From Endothia cerciana (lineage: Eukaryota > Ascomycota > Sordariomycetes > Diaporthales > Cryphonectriaceae), in NCBI GenBank assembly GCA_026119935.1, contig JALRMH010000029.1, positions 372,001-436,000 on the forward strand: a stretch of 64,000 nucleotides of DNA, read 5' to 3'. The position numbers were made by a program, and so were the translations under genes. The notes beneath the pieces are model-generated. The model had not been told where the DNA came from. It did no database searches and worked only from the letters and a program-made list of their open reading frames with translations. Positions 1 through 11,256 of this stretch are shown piece after piece. Position 1 is the stretch's first letter, and each line of letters starts with the position of its first letter.

Positions 1-588
1 TGTCCACCTTGACGACGCTGCCGTTCGTCTTGTCCGGGAGGTAGAAGAGCTCCGAGGATGCCGAGTAGTTCCCGGCCGCCGTGCTGCCCGTCAGGAGCAC
101 GGGGTAGGGCGTCGTGCTCGGGGCCAGCTGGCTCACGTTGAACTGGATGAGGTTGTCCGTGGTATTGACCCCGACACCCGTAGATCCGATGTCGATGCCC
201 CCAACTGTAACGGTGAGGCTGAGCGTGTCAGACGCATTGCTCCCCGCTGGCGCAGCCCCGATGTAAGGGGAGCCGTGGTGATAAGAGAGCGCGGCGTCGA
301 TGATGAGCTCCGCGCTGGTCTCGCCCCCGACGTAGATGCTATGTCGAGGTATGACCTGAACGTCTAGCAAGGGGCTCCCCGAGGCCTCTGGCTGGACCAT
401 CCAGCCGCCCGGGATGATCTGCGCCGATCTGCACCCACGATCAGTCTACGGTGGGAAGCCCTCGTGTGTCGGGCCAGGTGGGCTCACCCATTGTAGACCT
501 TCCCGCACCACGTATCCTGCGCCTCAACGCTCCATATCAGGAGACCGCAGGCGGTGGCCGAGAGCCAAGACGGCGGGCGGTGGGCCAT
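1..588 (-). CDS. Secreted protein of unknown function, 5' part only
   Basis: Exon 1 is 588-488 and exon 2 starts at 428 and runs off the left edge. The 59-nt intron (429-487) has a GTGAGC donor and GTGCAG acceptor and keeps the frame (phase 2). The N-terminus is a clear signal peptide (Trp/Leu/Ala-rich, ending near Val-Glu-Ala-Gln), followed by a mature start DTWCGKVYNGS. The visible ~175 residues are rich in Ser, Thr, Gly and Asn with several N-glycosylation sequons, as in secreted beta-rich proteins. I have a loose memory of similar long secreted fungal proteins without an assigned activity, but I cannot name a family. The start is the only Met that gives a signal peptide. Function is not inferred. 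Confidence 0.75.
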
Positions 589-1797
589 GCTTGCAATCGA
601 GGCCGCTCACGACGGGGCCCGGTCCGCATCAGACTTGTGTATTTTGGAAGAAAACAGCGGACGCGAATCCGCCCCGACGCTCGAGGATGATATGCGAGGA
701 GGTGAGGCAAGGCGAGGGGGCTCTTGCAGGGGAGCCGGAGATGAATGTGGTATTATCATGGCCGTGCTGTTTGCCCCCCTTATCCGTGCGCCTCTCTCTT
801 CCTCCGCCTTGATTGTGACGCAACGAGCGGAATCCGGCAAACAAGGTTGCGGGTGGGGTTGAGTGGCGATCCGTGGCGGCGGACGCGAAACCATACAAGA
901 GGCCATAGCGGAAATAGGAAGGTGTAAACCCTAATTGGTGAGTATCATCCCAGTTAAAGTAAATGAAGGTGTGTAAATCACACAAAAGTATATATATATA
1001 TATATATATATATCATTAAAAAAATTAAAAATTAAAAAAAGATAGGAATCCTTTACCTGCAGGTCGTTGGGTATTCACCCTGGTAAACACCGATGATCTA
1101 GAACCCCGGAAGAGAAGCCGCCTACGGTAGAAGCACGAGGTAACAAGCAGTATATAAACAGAAGCATCCCGTCACGACGAGCGTTTTCCGGAATGCGCGT
1201 GAGACGAAATACCAAGATCCCACGGCGAGGGAGCGCGGCGCCCCTCAGCTGCCATAGTGCCATTGCACCTTGACAGCGGATCCTCCGAGCGGCCGCCGCA
1301 CCGTGATCTGACAAGTCGCAAAGAACCTACTGAGAGTCAAGGTCCAGGCGGGTGTACTTGGGGACTCGGCTTTGGCTGGATTCCAATGCTCTTCGTTCGC
1401 GGCGGCCCTGGCGCATAAGCCTGTCCTCTTTCGTGATGCCTGTTACCGGCAAGCCCAGGAATCTTCGCGGCCTCTTCGCCCCGGGGGAGGACGGGCTGAA
1501 AGATCTACAACTTCGATGGAGCTCGGTTTGTGACAACGCTCGTTTCCAACCACATAATACCTGGTATTTGGTGAAGGGGAAGCCGCTCGAGGACGCGCCT
1601 GGAACGTGGGTCTACACAGGTCCTGGTCTCGTATGTACATTTATCGCATATTATGACGGGGTTGAGATTAGTTGGGGGGGGGGGGGGAGACCACGCACGA
1701 AAGGAATATGGACGATATAACGAATCTATCCTTTTTTCCTGAATTCTGTTTACTCCCGTGAAGAGCTATAATAATTCAAGACCCGCCAAGACCTGTT
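589..1797. other. Intergenic region between two minus-strand genes
   Basis: No convincing gene. It holds the probable promoter of the secreted-protein gene (AT-rich part at 960-1045), a TA microsatellite, a 14-G run (1674-1687) and a possible 3' flank of the F-box gene. A plus-strand reading frame at 1352-1720 has no recognisable domain and ends in the poly-G run, so I do not call it. Confidence 0.5.
989..1013. repeat. (TA)n microsatellite
   Basis: About twelve TA units followed by an A-rich stretch, roughly 400 bp upstream of the secreted-protein start codon. Confidence 0.95.
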
Positions 1798-3135
1798 TCA
1801 ATCTATCAAACACTTCCATCGCTCTTTGGCTATCCCGAGCAGGAGCTGACGCTGCGTACGATACCCAAACGCCAGATAGGCCAGAGGATCCTGGAATTCC
1901 TGGGCCCACAGCCGTTGATACTCGTAACGGACCCAAGGCATGTTAAACCAAGTGCCTCGGGCATTCATCGCCTCCAATAAACGCATCTTGATGAACGGGT
2001 GGAGTCGGTCTGGGTTCCCAGAGAGGCCCCGAAAGGATCTGAAGAGTAGCCATGAACTCCAACACCTGTGGTAGTGCTGACGGAAATCCTCGGCCAGGCG
2101 GAGAACATTGCGCTGACAGAATACCGCATGAGTCTTGTGACCCGCCGGGACACGGAAGTGCTCAATGAGACCGGGATCCGTAGAGCCGTCGAAATAGCAG
2201 CCCATACAGGCCAGTGGCACCTGGACGAGTTGAGTTGCAGGATCTACGTACGGCAGAGGCGTAGCGGAGAGTCTCCTCGTCATGGCGAGGTCCTGATCCT
2301 TCATGCCAGAGTTCGGTTCCCATTTCCATCGAACACCGCCTGTTCGCAGCAGCTCCATGGCCGCATCATACCCAACAATGTAACGCCCCCGGCCGGTCGT
2401 GTTTGTGTCAGGGTGGCTGAACAGAGTTTGGCCCAGGCTCCTTACCCGCTGAGGGTGTAGGCTGCATATACATTCCAAAACGGAGGAGTATACCGGCTGG
2501 ATATCGTTGCGCTGGTGGAGGCAGTAGAAGCAGCACCGCCGCGTCGTGAACATGAAGAGAAAACTGCCGAAGTGGCACTGGCAGTAGGCGCATACTTTGC
2601 TGAACAGGGCATCGTGGAGCAGCAGCACCGGGGTAAAGCGAGCGGCCCCGGTCTTGAAGAGGACCCATAGGCATTCGGTGAGGTGCTGGCGGAGCTGGCG
2701 GATCTCCTTGATGCCGACGACGACCTCCCTAGCCAGCCGGTTGACCTGGCTGAAGGCGAGCGCAGTAGACAGGTCGAGCATCCGGCATATCTCTCTCGTG
2801 ATCTCTAGAGGGAAGGACAGGTCGCCCAGGCTTGCGGTGGGGCTGGAGCGCTGTGCCGATGTGCTTGGGAGGATGTCGAAGACGGTCGTCGCTGGGAGCT
2901 CGGCCGGAGCATGCGCCACAAGGGAAGTCCATTCTCGGCTGCGGTCGTACGCCATCCTCCGCACGATATCTTCTAGCTCTTCAATGTAATCTGCGTTAGG
3001 GTCTCTCGGAGCAGACACGGGAAACGGCGTTTGAGGCGCGTCCTGAAAAGTCGGCGACAAGGACGGCGAGGAGGGGGGGGATCCAGAGCGCCGTCGAACG
3101 CCTTGGAGCTGGAGCTCTATGGCGCGCTGCTGCAT
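1798..3135 (-). CDS. F-box domain protein
   Basis: A single open exon of 445 codons. Residues about 103-140 have the F-box shape: Leu-Ser-Phe-Pro-Leu-Glu-Ile, then Ile-Cys-Arg-Met-Leu-Asp-Leu, then Phe-Ser-Gln-Val-Asn-Arg. F-box proteins normally bind Skp1 and present substrates to SCF ubiquitin ligases. Downstream there is a Cys-rich patch (about 180-210, CAYC and CCFYC) that could bind a metal, and a C-terminal part rich in Trp, Tyr and Arg. The N-terminal 100 residues are Pro/Ser-rich and look disordered. The frame stays open for a few codons upstream of the chosen Met, up to a CAG that could be an acceptor, so a short first exon further upstream is possible. Substrate unknown. Confidence 0.7.
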   Translation of the reverse strand: MQQRAIELQLQGVRRRSGSPPSSPSLSPTFQDAPQTPFPVSAPRDPNADYIEELEDIVRRMAYDRSREWTSLVAHAPAELPATTVFDILPSTSAQRSSPTASLGDLSFPLEITREICRMLDLSTALAFSQVNRLAREVVVGIKEIRQLRQHLTECLWVLFKTGAARFTPVLLLHDALFSKVCAYCQCHFGSFLFMFTTRRCCFYCLHQRNDIQPVYSSVLECICSLHPQRVRSLGQTLFSHPDTNTTGRGRYIVGYDAAMELLRTGGVRWKWEPNSGMKDQDLAMTRRLSATPLPYVDPATQLVQVPLACMGCYFDGSTDPGLIEHFRVPAGHKTHAVFCQRNVLRLAEDFRQHYHRCWSSWLLFRSFRGLSGNPDRLHPFIKMRLLEAMNARGTWFNMPWVRYEYQRLWAQEFQDPLAYLAFGYRTQRQLLLGIAKERWKCLID

Positions 3136-6011
3136 AAGCCTAACCCCAATCTCGATACGTCGGTACCCTGGTCAGCAACAGGCTGGGAGGCACGAAAGGA
3201 CGAGGATTTAACAACGCCTGAGGACGGGGCTCGAGGACCTGTATATACAGTATATACGACCGTTCCACTTACATTGGTATCCGCTGGGCCTCTGCAAGCC
3301 CTGGGACAGGAAACCGGATGATCACATATATTTGTTCCCAGCTAGGGGTTCGTATAGGTGAAACAGTCAAGTAATCAGCAGAGCGAAGGACGAGCCCAAA
3401 AGCAATGTTATATACCGTTGAAACGCTGCCCAGAGCAGAGTGTTCCTGTTCACCCACTGTAAACGGGGAAAGTGTTATGCCATATCTTCCACATCATCAA
3501 CCTTTCCTTCAAGAGGAGGGGGGGTGCAAATGCTTCGACACATGAGATTCGACCAATTCCTCGTATATATATTTTTTTTAATTGACCAATCCTTCCTCAG
3601 GAAGTTCTAGCATCGAACAGTACTTAGAACACCTCGCCTAGTAGTGCTAAAACCTGAGCGGCGTCCCGAAATAAATAAAACGACTTCATGGGTTACCATT
3701 TTGGGGCACTTAGGTGCCGCCAAAACCCCGGAGGCGTTCCTCGCACCAACGGCTTATTCATCACATTCCGTTACAGCCGCTTATTGATGATTGAAACGGT
3801 CACCGTTTTGGTGCCGGATTAGTTCACTTGGCTGCCTCGTGGACCAGATCCAACGACGGCACAACAGTGGCTGCGGTGTTGGAAGACGCGCCCCTTTCTC
3901 TTGCAGATGTGATGCACAGTATGCACAGCCACCAATAGCCAAATTACCTACACCCACACCTGTCTCCGTCTAACATATGCAGCAGAAGGGATTACAATAA
4001 GTTGATATTGCGATACATGACTAAGGTACTCTGCTTTTGATTTTCAGCTGCTCGCCTTTTCTGGCAAGTCGGGATAGAAGAGGCATCCAGTAAGAAGCAT
4101 CCACGTATAGTATCCCGACGGTGCTGTTCAGCTGCAAAATAAGGGAACTGCTTTTAGCATTGCATGTATGGCCCACTATTACAGGGCAATTTTCCACACC
4201 CCGCTCTCGACAGCTCTGGCTCTCACTGCAAATGCCTCCCGCTGCAAATGCCTCTCGCTGGACCCCGCAATTCCCATCCTGAAGGGCATCCGAACTTGCG
4301 AAATCAGCATCGCTTCTGTATCTCTTCTATATCGTCTACAATATCCAGAAACTACCCCAGCATATTGACACTCTTCACTGTTATAACAAACCCCCACACA
4401 GCCCACAGGCTCTATATCCGGCAGAGTCCTCTTCACCTACGATGCAAGTGCCACAGGCCGCCAAGGCGAAAGCCGAATCTCCGTTGTAGATTTCACTCCC
4501 CTATTGAGTTCCCACTCTAGCGAAGCGAGACTTGTACTGTGGTGTGCCGGATGATCTCAGATAGCTGAACCTCGGGGAATGGCAAGCCTGTCCAGTAATA
4601 AACAGAGACCATTGTCACTCAGCTCTCAGCTGGTGGTGCTCGCTTGCTGTATACCCGAGCCAGCAAGAAGAACCAAACAACACAACTCCTCTAGTTCCTC
4701 CTATTACCCCAAGCATTTTTGTTTTACCACAAGAGGTGGCGATTACAATTTCATACCACTCGGAGAGATCTGTATACGCATGCAAATCGTGCGAAGATGC
4801 ATAGTGTTATGACCCAGGAAGCAACAGGTCACTGGAACAGGCCGTCTCAGTAGAGACAGGACCACGTTGGCCTGGATCCAACATCCGAGGCCCAGGATTT
4901 TCCTCATCTCTGGGACATTGTTTACATAATCTAGGGTTAGCGTTATGGATCGCCAGGATACGCTGGGCGATCCAGCCTGAAGAGCTGGGTATATGAAGAA
5001 CGGAAATTCCTGCTGTCAGATAGATTTTCTTCATAGCTCTTCAGTCGTCAATCTAAGTTTCAAGTTCACCATAGCTTGAAAGCCTCACCGCTAGTGATCA
5101 CTGTATCAGCATCCAGACTTGTGTTTCCTATTCAAGGCCGAATCTTGGCACCGCTCTTGCTAGCATAAACCTCCGGTACTTAGTTATCTTCGGATTACTA
5201 CAGTGCTCATTACACTTGGCCGAAAGCGTTTGCCAAATGCTACTATAAAGGTTTACAGCTTGTAATAGTTTGTAATGGCAATCTTTGTATATTATAACAG
5301 CATGCCTTCTTTTAAAAGAAGACAAATAAGTCAACTAAATGTAAAGCTATTTGTAAAATACAGACAGTGGATTTATCATGCGGTGCTCTGTGAAAACACT
5401 GTACATTCGTCGGTGAATTCACCACACATTCACTGACCAGAATGGTGGTACTTGCACCGTGGGTGTACATCAGTTTGATTCTGTGATACTTGAGAATCTT
5501 TATAATTCAACTAGCTAGCTTTTTAAATAGTAGAATCGAACTGTGACGGCGGTCATATGCTATGGTACAAAAGCACGAGTTTGCACGCAGAATATTGTTA
5601 ATTTACAAAGAGAGTGGCCTATCGGAAGGAAAAAAAGAAAGAGAGAAAGAAAGGAGGTTAGTCTGGTAAGGTGCACTGGCGATAAGGGAAGCTTATCGCT
5701 CAAGGACCAACTCGCAGAGCTAACCTTAACCTTTGCAGGGTCCTGCTTGCTATTTGCCGTGCCACCATTACACAAACTGTAGTAATTAATAAGCATGAGC
5801 TATATAGATAACTAATAGTATAGGAGTCTTCGTGAAAGAACTCGAATGTTCTAACATAGCAATAGAGAAGAATACATTGAGGAAGGCCCCTAGGACCCGT
5901 TATAGGACAAAGAGAAAGCAAAAAAAAAAAAAAAAAAAAGAATAAACTCTTAGCAAGAAAATATAAAAAAGAATAATTACTGTTAAAAGATAGAGTCGGC
6001 TCTATGCCCGC
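3136..6011. other. Gene-free, increasingly AT-rich region
   Basis: No supported gene. From about 5000 onward the sequence becomes AT-rich with many stops in all frames, and a 20-A run lies at 5920-5939. A 16-17 nt motif beginning ctgcaaatgcctc is duplicated in tandem near 4227-4260. Short Cys-containing frames on the minus strand near 4180-4440 are interrupted and were not called. Confidence 0.5.
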
Positions 6012-9000
6012 TCAAGAGCGTGAAGTAGTCAAAGGGTCAAAGCTGAAGCAAAGGACCTGGCCCGATAAGCAGCCGATTGCAATACTCGATCCGGCCACAG
6101 CAGAAGAAGTCGAGCGATACTCCGATGGGAGCCATAACAGATTTTCTGCGCCGCTTGTAATCCAACGGCCATCCGAGCTGATCCCGTAGCCATAGTGCTG
6201 AGGCGGTCGGGCTTCAGTTGCCCCTTGTACAGGTTGTAAGGTAGCTGGAGACGAGGGAATTCTAAGGTTAAAAACACCGATTTGTGTGTTGAGATATATA
6301 CCGGTAAGATCCAGTGACAAATTCATTAATTTTCGACCTGCCTCGAGCGTCTGGAGGCACTGCCCCGTCTCTGCGTCCCAGACCCGGACGGTCTTGTCGC
6401 CTGAGCCCCACGCAACCCGCCGTGCGTCGCCCGAGAAGGCTACCGAGCCGACCCAACCGCTGTGCCCCTCGAGCGTCTAAACGCAAGAGCTCCATTCATC
6501 TTCCATCACTAGCATAGTCTTTATCTATACCGTCTCTTTGCTTTTAAATAGCTTCTTAGTCAAGCTATTATTAGGACTGAAGATGAGTGCTGAAGTATAG
6601 ACCTAAAGAGGGCTGTTTTCAATAGCTTATTAATTATATAATAGAAAACGCTATATATTTTAAACAAGTTAAAGCTGCAAAGATGCATTCTGCTGATTTT
6701 AAAAAGGTATTAGAAAAGCTTCTTCTTATTATATGTTCTAAAACATATCTGAAGTATCTTTTTAAGCCTTGCTAAAGCATGCGCGCCCTGAGAAATGCTT
6801 TAGAAAAGACTTAAAGCTTCAAGTCAGTAGAGGCAGCTGTGCCTTGAGAATGTATCGATTTTGCCCTCGTCTTATAGCCAGTCATCAGACTTGGATTCGA
6901 GCAGATAGTCTACCTAATAGATGCAAGAATATCTGGCTGCAGCGATAGGGTCGGGCTGCAGTTAGTGAATTTTCTCAATAAGAACGCCAGGGTATTAAAG
7001 GCTGTAGATATTACGCCTAAGCTTCTAAGATATAATCTTGATTAACCTTGAGAGGATTGTCTGGTGTCCCTGATTCGAGCCTGAAGGAAAGATCTGTCCT
7101 GATGCCTTTTCAAGTAAAAAGTCCTTTGCTGATTAGTGTACAAAGTAAATAGTTCCATCTCAAAGCGTTAAGAAAGAGCCGCACGACCAGATGATTGCTT
7201 CCACGCTTTCAAAGTCATCATAATAGTCCTCCAAGGACTCCACAAGAGAAATCAGCTCTAAAAGACTAATCAGTCGCTGTACTAGCAAGACAACAGCTAA
7301 GATCGAAACAAACAGATCTTCGCTAGAGCTGCTGAGTTGATCCAACATCCTTTTGTATAGAGAATCGAGACCCTGTGGAAATCCAGTCAGCTTCTTCCGC
7401 GTTTGCCATCGCTGAAGACTGCCGAGTTGTTCGCAGACCAACGCTACCCAGAGGAATATACCCTCCGCATTAGCGAGCAAATAGTTATCAATCTCTCTCC
7501 GTAGTTCTTCTTTGTACTCTTTCTACCTTGATAGCTCGCCTACCTTGTAGCTTATGTAAAGCCGAACAGCAGTATCGATAAAGTCTTGGTTGAGCTCGAG
7601 GTCCAAGCGAGCCTCCTGTGCGGTGTTTCCTATTACCTCTTCAATCTCTGGCCAGTTCCGACTCGACACGATCCACTTGACCCGCGAGGATTCACCAATG
7701 CTCTGGGAAATGAAGTCGAGAAGTCGTAGCTGGTCAGAGCATTCGTCTAGCGCATCAATACTCAGGTAGCCTTTATCCAAATGCGGGTCTTGGATGATGC
7801 TCCTCATTATTCTAGTCAAGGCGACCCAGGCATTCGCATCCTCAAACAGCGCTTTTCCGGCCTTGTCATACCTCTCTCGAACATGTGATAGAAGTGATGG
7901 CTGAAGTTCAACAAGCAGGTAGATCAAACCTCGCAGTACAGCTGTTGCATTATTGATGCGCGAGTCGGTCGCCTGGCAGAAAAAGTAGGATAGGACCGGG
8001 CGAGAATCGCTGCCATCTAGTGCCGTAACAGGACTCATCTCATTGATGATTCTGCAGAGCAGCATTGTCTTGCCCTTGCCGGGGTCGCCCTTGATCCAGA
8101 GCAGCCGGCTCTGGTTGTCGTCACGCCACTGCTTGAAGCCTCGATGCTCTAGAATCCATTTGTACGAGTCTCGTAGCAAGCCGCCTTTCATATGTTCGAT
8201 GCGCTCCTTGTCGGCTCGAGGATCAGTGCTTCGCAAGCTCTTTATGCATTCTTGGTTATCTGCAGGGGGGGTATATCTTCGTTAGCTTTACTCTCTTCCT
8301 AGCTAAGAATTACAAAGCAGGGTAAGAGGATGCGATTCATATACCGTTGATCTCTTTATGAAGCCGACAAAATTGCATTGTTCTTCCCTTCACCATAGGT
8401 AACTGGCATAGAAACACCAAAAATACCTTGGAGACAGTAGGCCTGGTCTTCTTCGCGGGTAGTCTGACGTCGCTCTGCCCACTCGAAGCGCTCCTTAGTG
8501 CTGAACTGAGTCAGGACGCCTCCCTGAAGGGCTGGAATCGAAATACCAGTTATTTCGTAGATCTGTTGCAAGAGAGACTTTTTATCACCAAGCCGCCTGC
8601 CTTCCTTTTCGAAGAATTCCACAGAAGCAGGCGCTAGAAGTTCTTGGAGTGTCCAGCCTCGTTTAAACCATCGAGACTTGCGAAAAGCCGGCTCCTACGC
8701 GAGCGCAGACTGCTGATTCTTCCCTTCGTAGCCAGAAGCTGAAACGTCCGACAGGTATATATAGCACCGAATTGCATTTTGGTACCGGCAAAATATAGAG
8801 TTAATAGCTTTAGTCAACTCAGCCTGGTTCGATTTGTCAATGCAGCAAGTGTCTATCCAGAAATATTGTAGGCTATCACGTTCGGCTTGTGCTGCACAGA
8901 ACTTGATTTTATTATAGCCAAGTTTGTCCTTTCTAGTGCCGTCGATCAAGTCTTGATAGGTAACCTCCTCGGTATCTGAGCTCCATGTGTGCGAAAGTAT

Positions 9001-9075
9001 AGCATATCTGGGTATATCGCGATCCAGGTCATCCGTTAGCCTAAAGTCATTATTGCTGTATTTCAGAAGTCGCAT
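6012..9075 (-). pseudogene. HET-NACHT-WD40 (NLR-type incompatibility) gene, degraded
   Basis: Read along the minus strand the order is a HET domain (9075 to about 8360), a linker with one intron (GTATATG donor near 8355, CAG acceptor near 8260), a NACHT NTPase (8236-7523) with P-loop GDPGKGKT and a downstream IDALDECS Walker-B region, an AT-rich stretch (7150-6550), one WD40 repeat (about 6480-6350) and a C-terminal cap ending at 6012. This is the architecture of fungal het-e/NLR genes, which trigger cell death in non-self fusion. It is broken: in-frame stops at 8695-8697 (a position expected to be Trp), 7523-7525, 7160-7162, 7133-7135 and 6477-6479, a one-base shift near 8366, at least one more shift between 7130 and 6480, and many further stops in 7130-6550. 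Several stops fit C-to-T change in CpA context, as RIP produces. The WD array is reduced to one repeat. Confidence 0.88.
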
Positions 9076-11256
9076 TGTCGTAAGCGGGGTTTGTGGTTGT
9101 ACTGGGGTTAGATCAGGTCGGGATTGAAGCGACGGTCACCATCGAGCTCGACACCAGCAGGTCTAGAAGATCATTTGAAGAGTAGCAGCATTGCCCGAAT
9201 GTGATGGGTGTTTCAAAAGAGGGCAAGAGAGGGCAGGAGATGCTGGTGCGCTAGAACTTTGGTGGTTTTACCCCGCTTAGCTCAGCCCTAAAAGCCAAGC
9301 CAATAACAGCACCTGCTTGCAGTGTCAGCACTACTCCGTACTTCCTATCATCATGCATGTATTATCAGCGAATTATCTACCAATAAAGCAGTGCCAAGTC
9401 GCAGCAGTGCCTTGACCTAATCAAACGGTGGAGCCTTTTTTTTTATTTTTTTTTCTTTATTTTTTTATAATAAAAAAATCGAATGCTAGTGGAAAACGGG
9501 GCGCCGTAACCCCCCCCCCAAGAACAACAAAGAACGTGCGGTCTGTCGTGGCAAGGGATATGGGGGCTTCACAAAATAGGGCGCTCGCTCTCTTGGCCTG
9601 CAATCGCCGACCACACAGTCAGCTGCAGCCCCAAGGCGTAGAGGAGGAGGAAGAACGTAGCCAGAAAACTGTGATGTGATCAGGTCCTCGGCCGACGGAG
9701 TCCCTGTCCGGATCTTGAGTAAAAGCAATGAAGCCTACACAAGAGGGGCCAATAGGGGTCCGCATATAAGAGGAGAAGAACACATATATCCAGCTCTTCA
9801 GGCTGGCTCACTTGGCTCAGCTAGCTATCCAAGTGATCCACCCCTGCAACCCTATCCCCGGTTATATAAGCAATGTTTCCTGACATATTAGAGAGATGTC
9901 CGTGGCGGGGTGTTGGACCCTTGTGCCTTGCCTTGCCGTTCTGTTGGTCGTGACCGTTCCTGGAACCTGCATGTTGGATGGGAACAATACCCACCCTCTT
10001 CATCTCTATAAAGGAGGGTAGCCTTCGGACTACACTCTTATATTTAAAGGAGCTAGGAAGTTGCTAGCGAGGCAGAAATAGATGTCGAGAAATTCCAACT
10101 ATTATTTAATTTCACCAACTTACTTGTATTGAACATTCAATAAATTAATTCAGCTTAAAGGTAATAAATTATTAGTAATTATAGCGCAGCTGAGAATTGA
10201 GCATTCTTCACTTTAGCAGGCTGATATTCATAGCAAGTATATAAACAAGCGACCAAGCTTAACCCGAATCTACTCAATGTAGACAGACCGCCACAGCGCT
10301 GAATACTCGTCAATCATTCTAAGATATATGGACCGGAAGTATGGTCAGCTCATCAGAGGCCGCCCCTCCCCGGTCTCGCCAATAGGCTGCCCGCGACCTT
10401 GGTCCTTATCGGCCGAGCTCACTCCTCCTAACCCCCGCTCCGTTCCTCTCGTTACTCTCCACCCCAAAACTGTTGAATAAACGAGTGTAAGAAGCTTGAT
10501 TCACTTCAGCTACAGAGCTCCTCAAGGGAGCTTGGAGGGCTATTTATGTGTAACTATTTCCAGATTCTCTGGATCAGGGGCTTTGCTTGATATGCCTTCT
10601 GAGACCAGATGAAGCCATTGTGGTCTGATTCTGCCCCTGGCCATTGAGGCCTTACAACCAACAAAAACAATGTGTTGAATCACCCAAGTTCCCATGAGGC
10701 CATTCCGCAGTGGCTGGCGGCCTGAACCGCGAGGCTACGAGGATACTTGGCGGTGCATCGAATAGCAAGGTGCCCAATTCACAGTGCTCGCGGCCACGAA
10801 TGCTATCATACTGACTCTCGCGCTGGACGTGTACAGATGCCAGCCAAGGAAGCACCTGCTGTCTCAGTCGTACACCATCCGGGAGACGTCGAACCGACCC
10901 GATCGTGTGAGAACTCAACGCGAGGATAAACCCCTTGCCCCCAACACAACACGGCAAATGCATGGTCGAATAGGTTAAACTCATCGATATTATTGTAGGA
11001 GGAGAAAAAAGCTAAGGGCGGGCATCCGAAGTACGTAGGGCCTAGTACCCTCGATATTTACGCTTCGCATCTACATTGCGTTGGCCAAGACCTTGAAGCC
11101 CCACGCCTCCTCGCCTCTTTTAGAAGTCCGTTTCTGTCCATGTAGGACGGCCCCGTGGTGCTATGCCCATCCGTGGCCTGTAGTTCATGTATTCCTCTCT
11201 CCCTAAGCATTGCCGTCATCGATGCCTAGAGCTTGAGGCCGGGGGCCATTGTCCTC
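9076..11256. other. Gene-free region with AT-rich segments
   Basis: It holds the upstream region of the dead NLR, a T-rich tract (9435-9470), a C run (9510-9519) and AT-rich DNA at about 10020-10330. A minus-strand frame of 110 codons at 10652-10984 has no recognisable domain or coding signature. I could not support a gene. Confidence 0.45.

Noticed and set aside
1352..1720. Plus-strand frame of 122 codons
   Set aside because: Ends in the poly-G run and resembles no family; an equally plausible frame overlaps it on the other strand.
4179..4440. Possible Cys-rich peptide on the minus strand
   Set aside because: Cys residues fall in two different frames with stops between them and the region includes a tandem duplication; no start or signal peptide.
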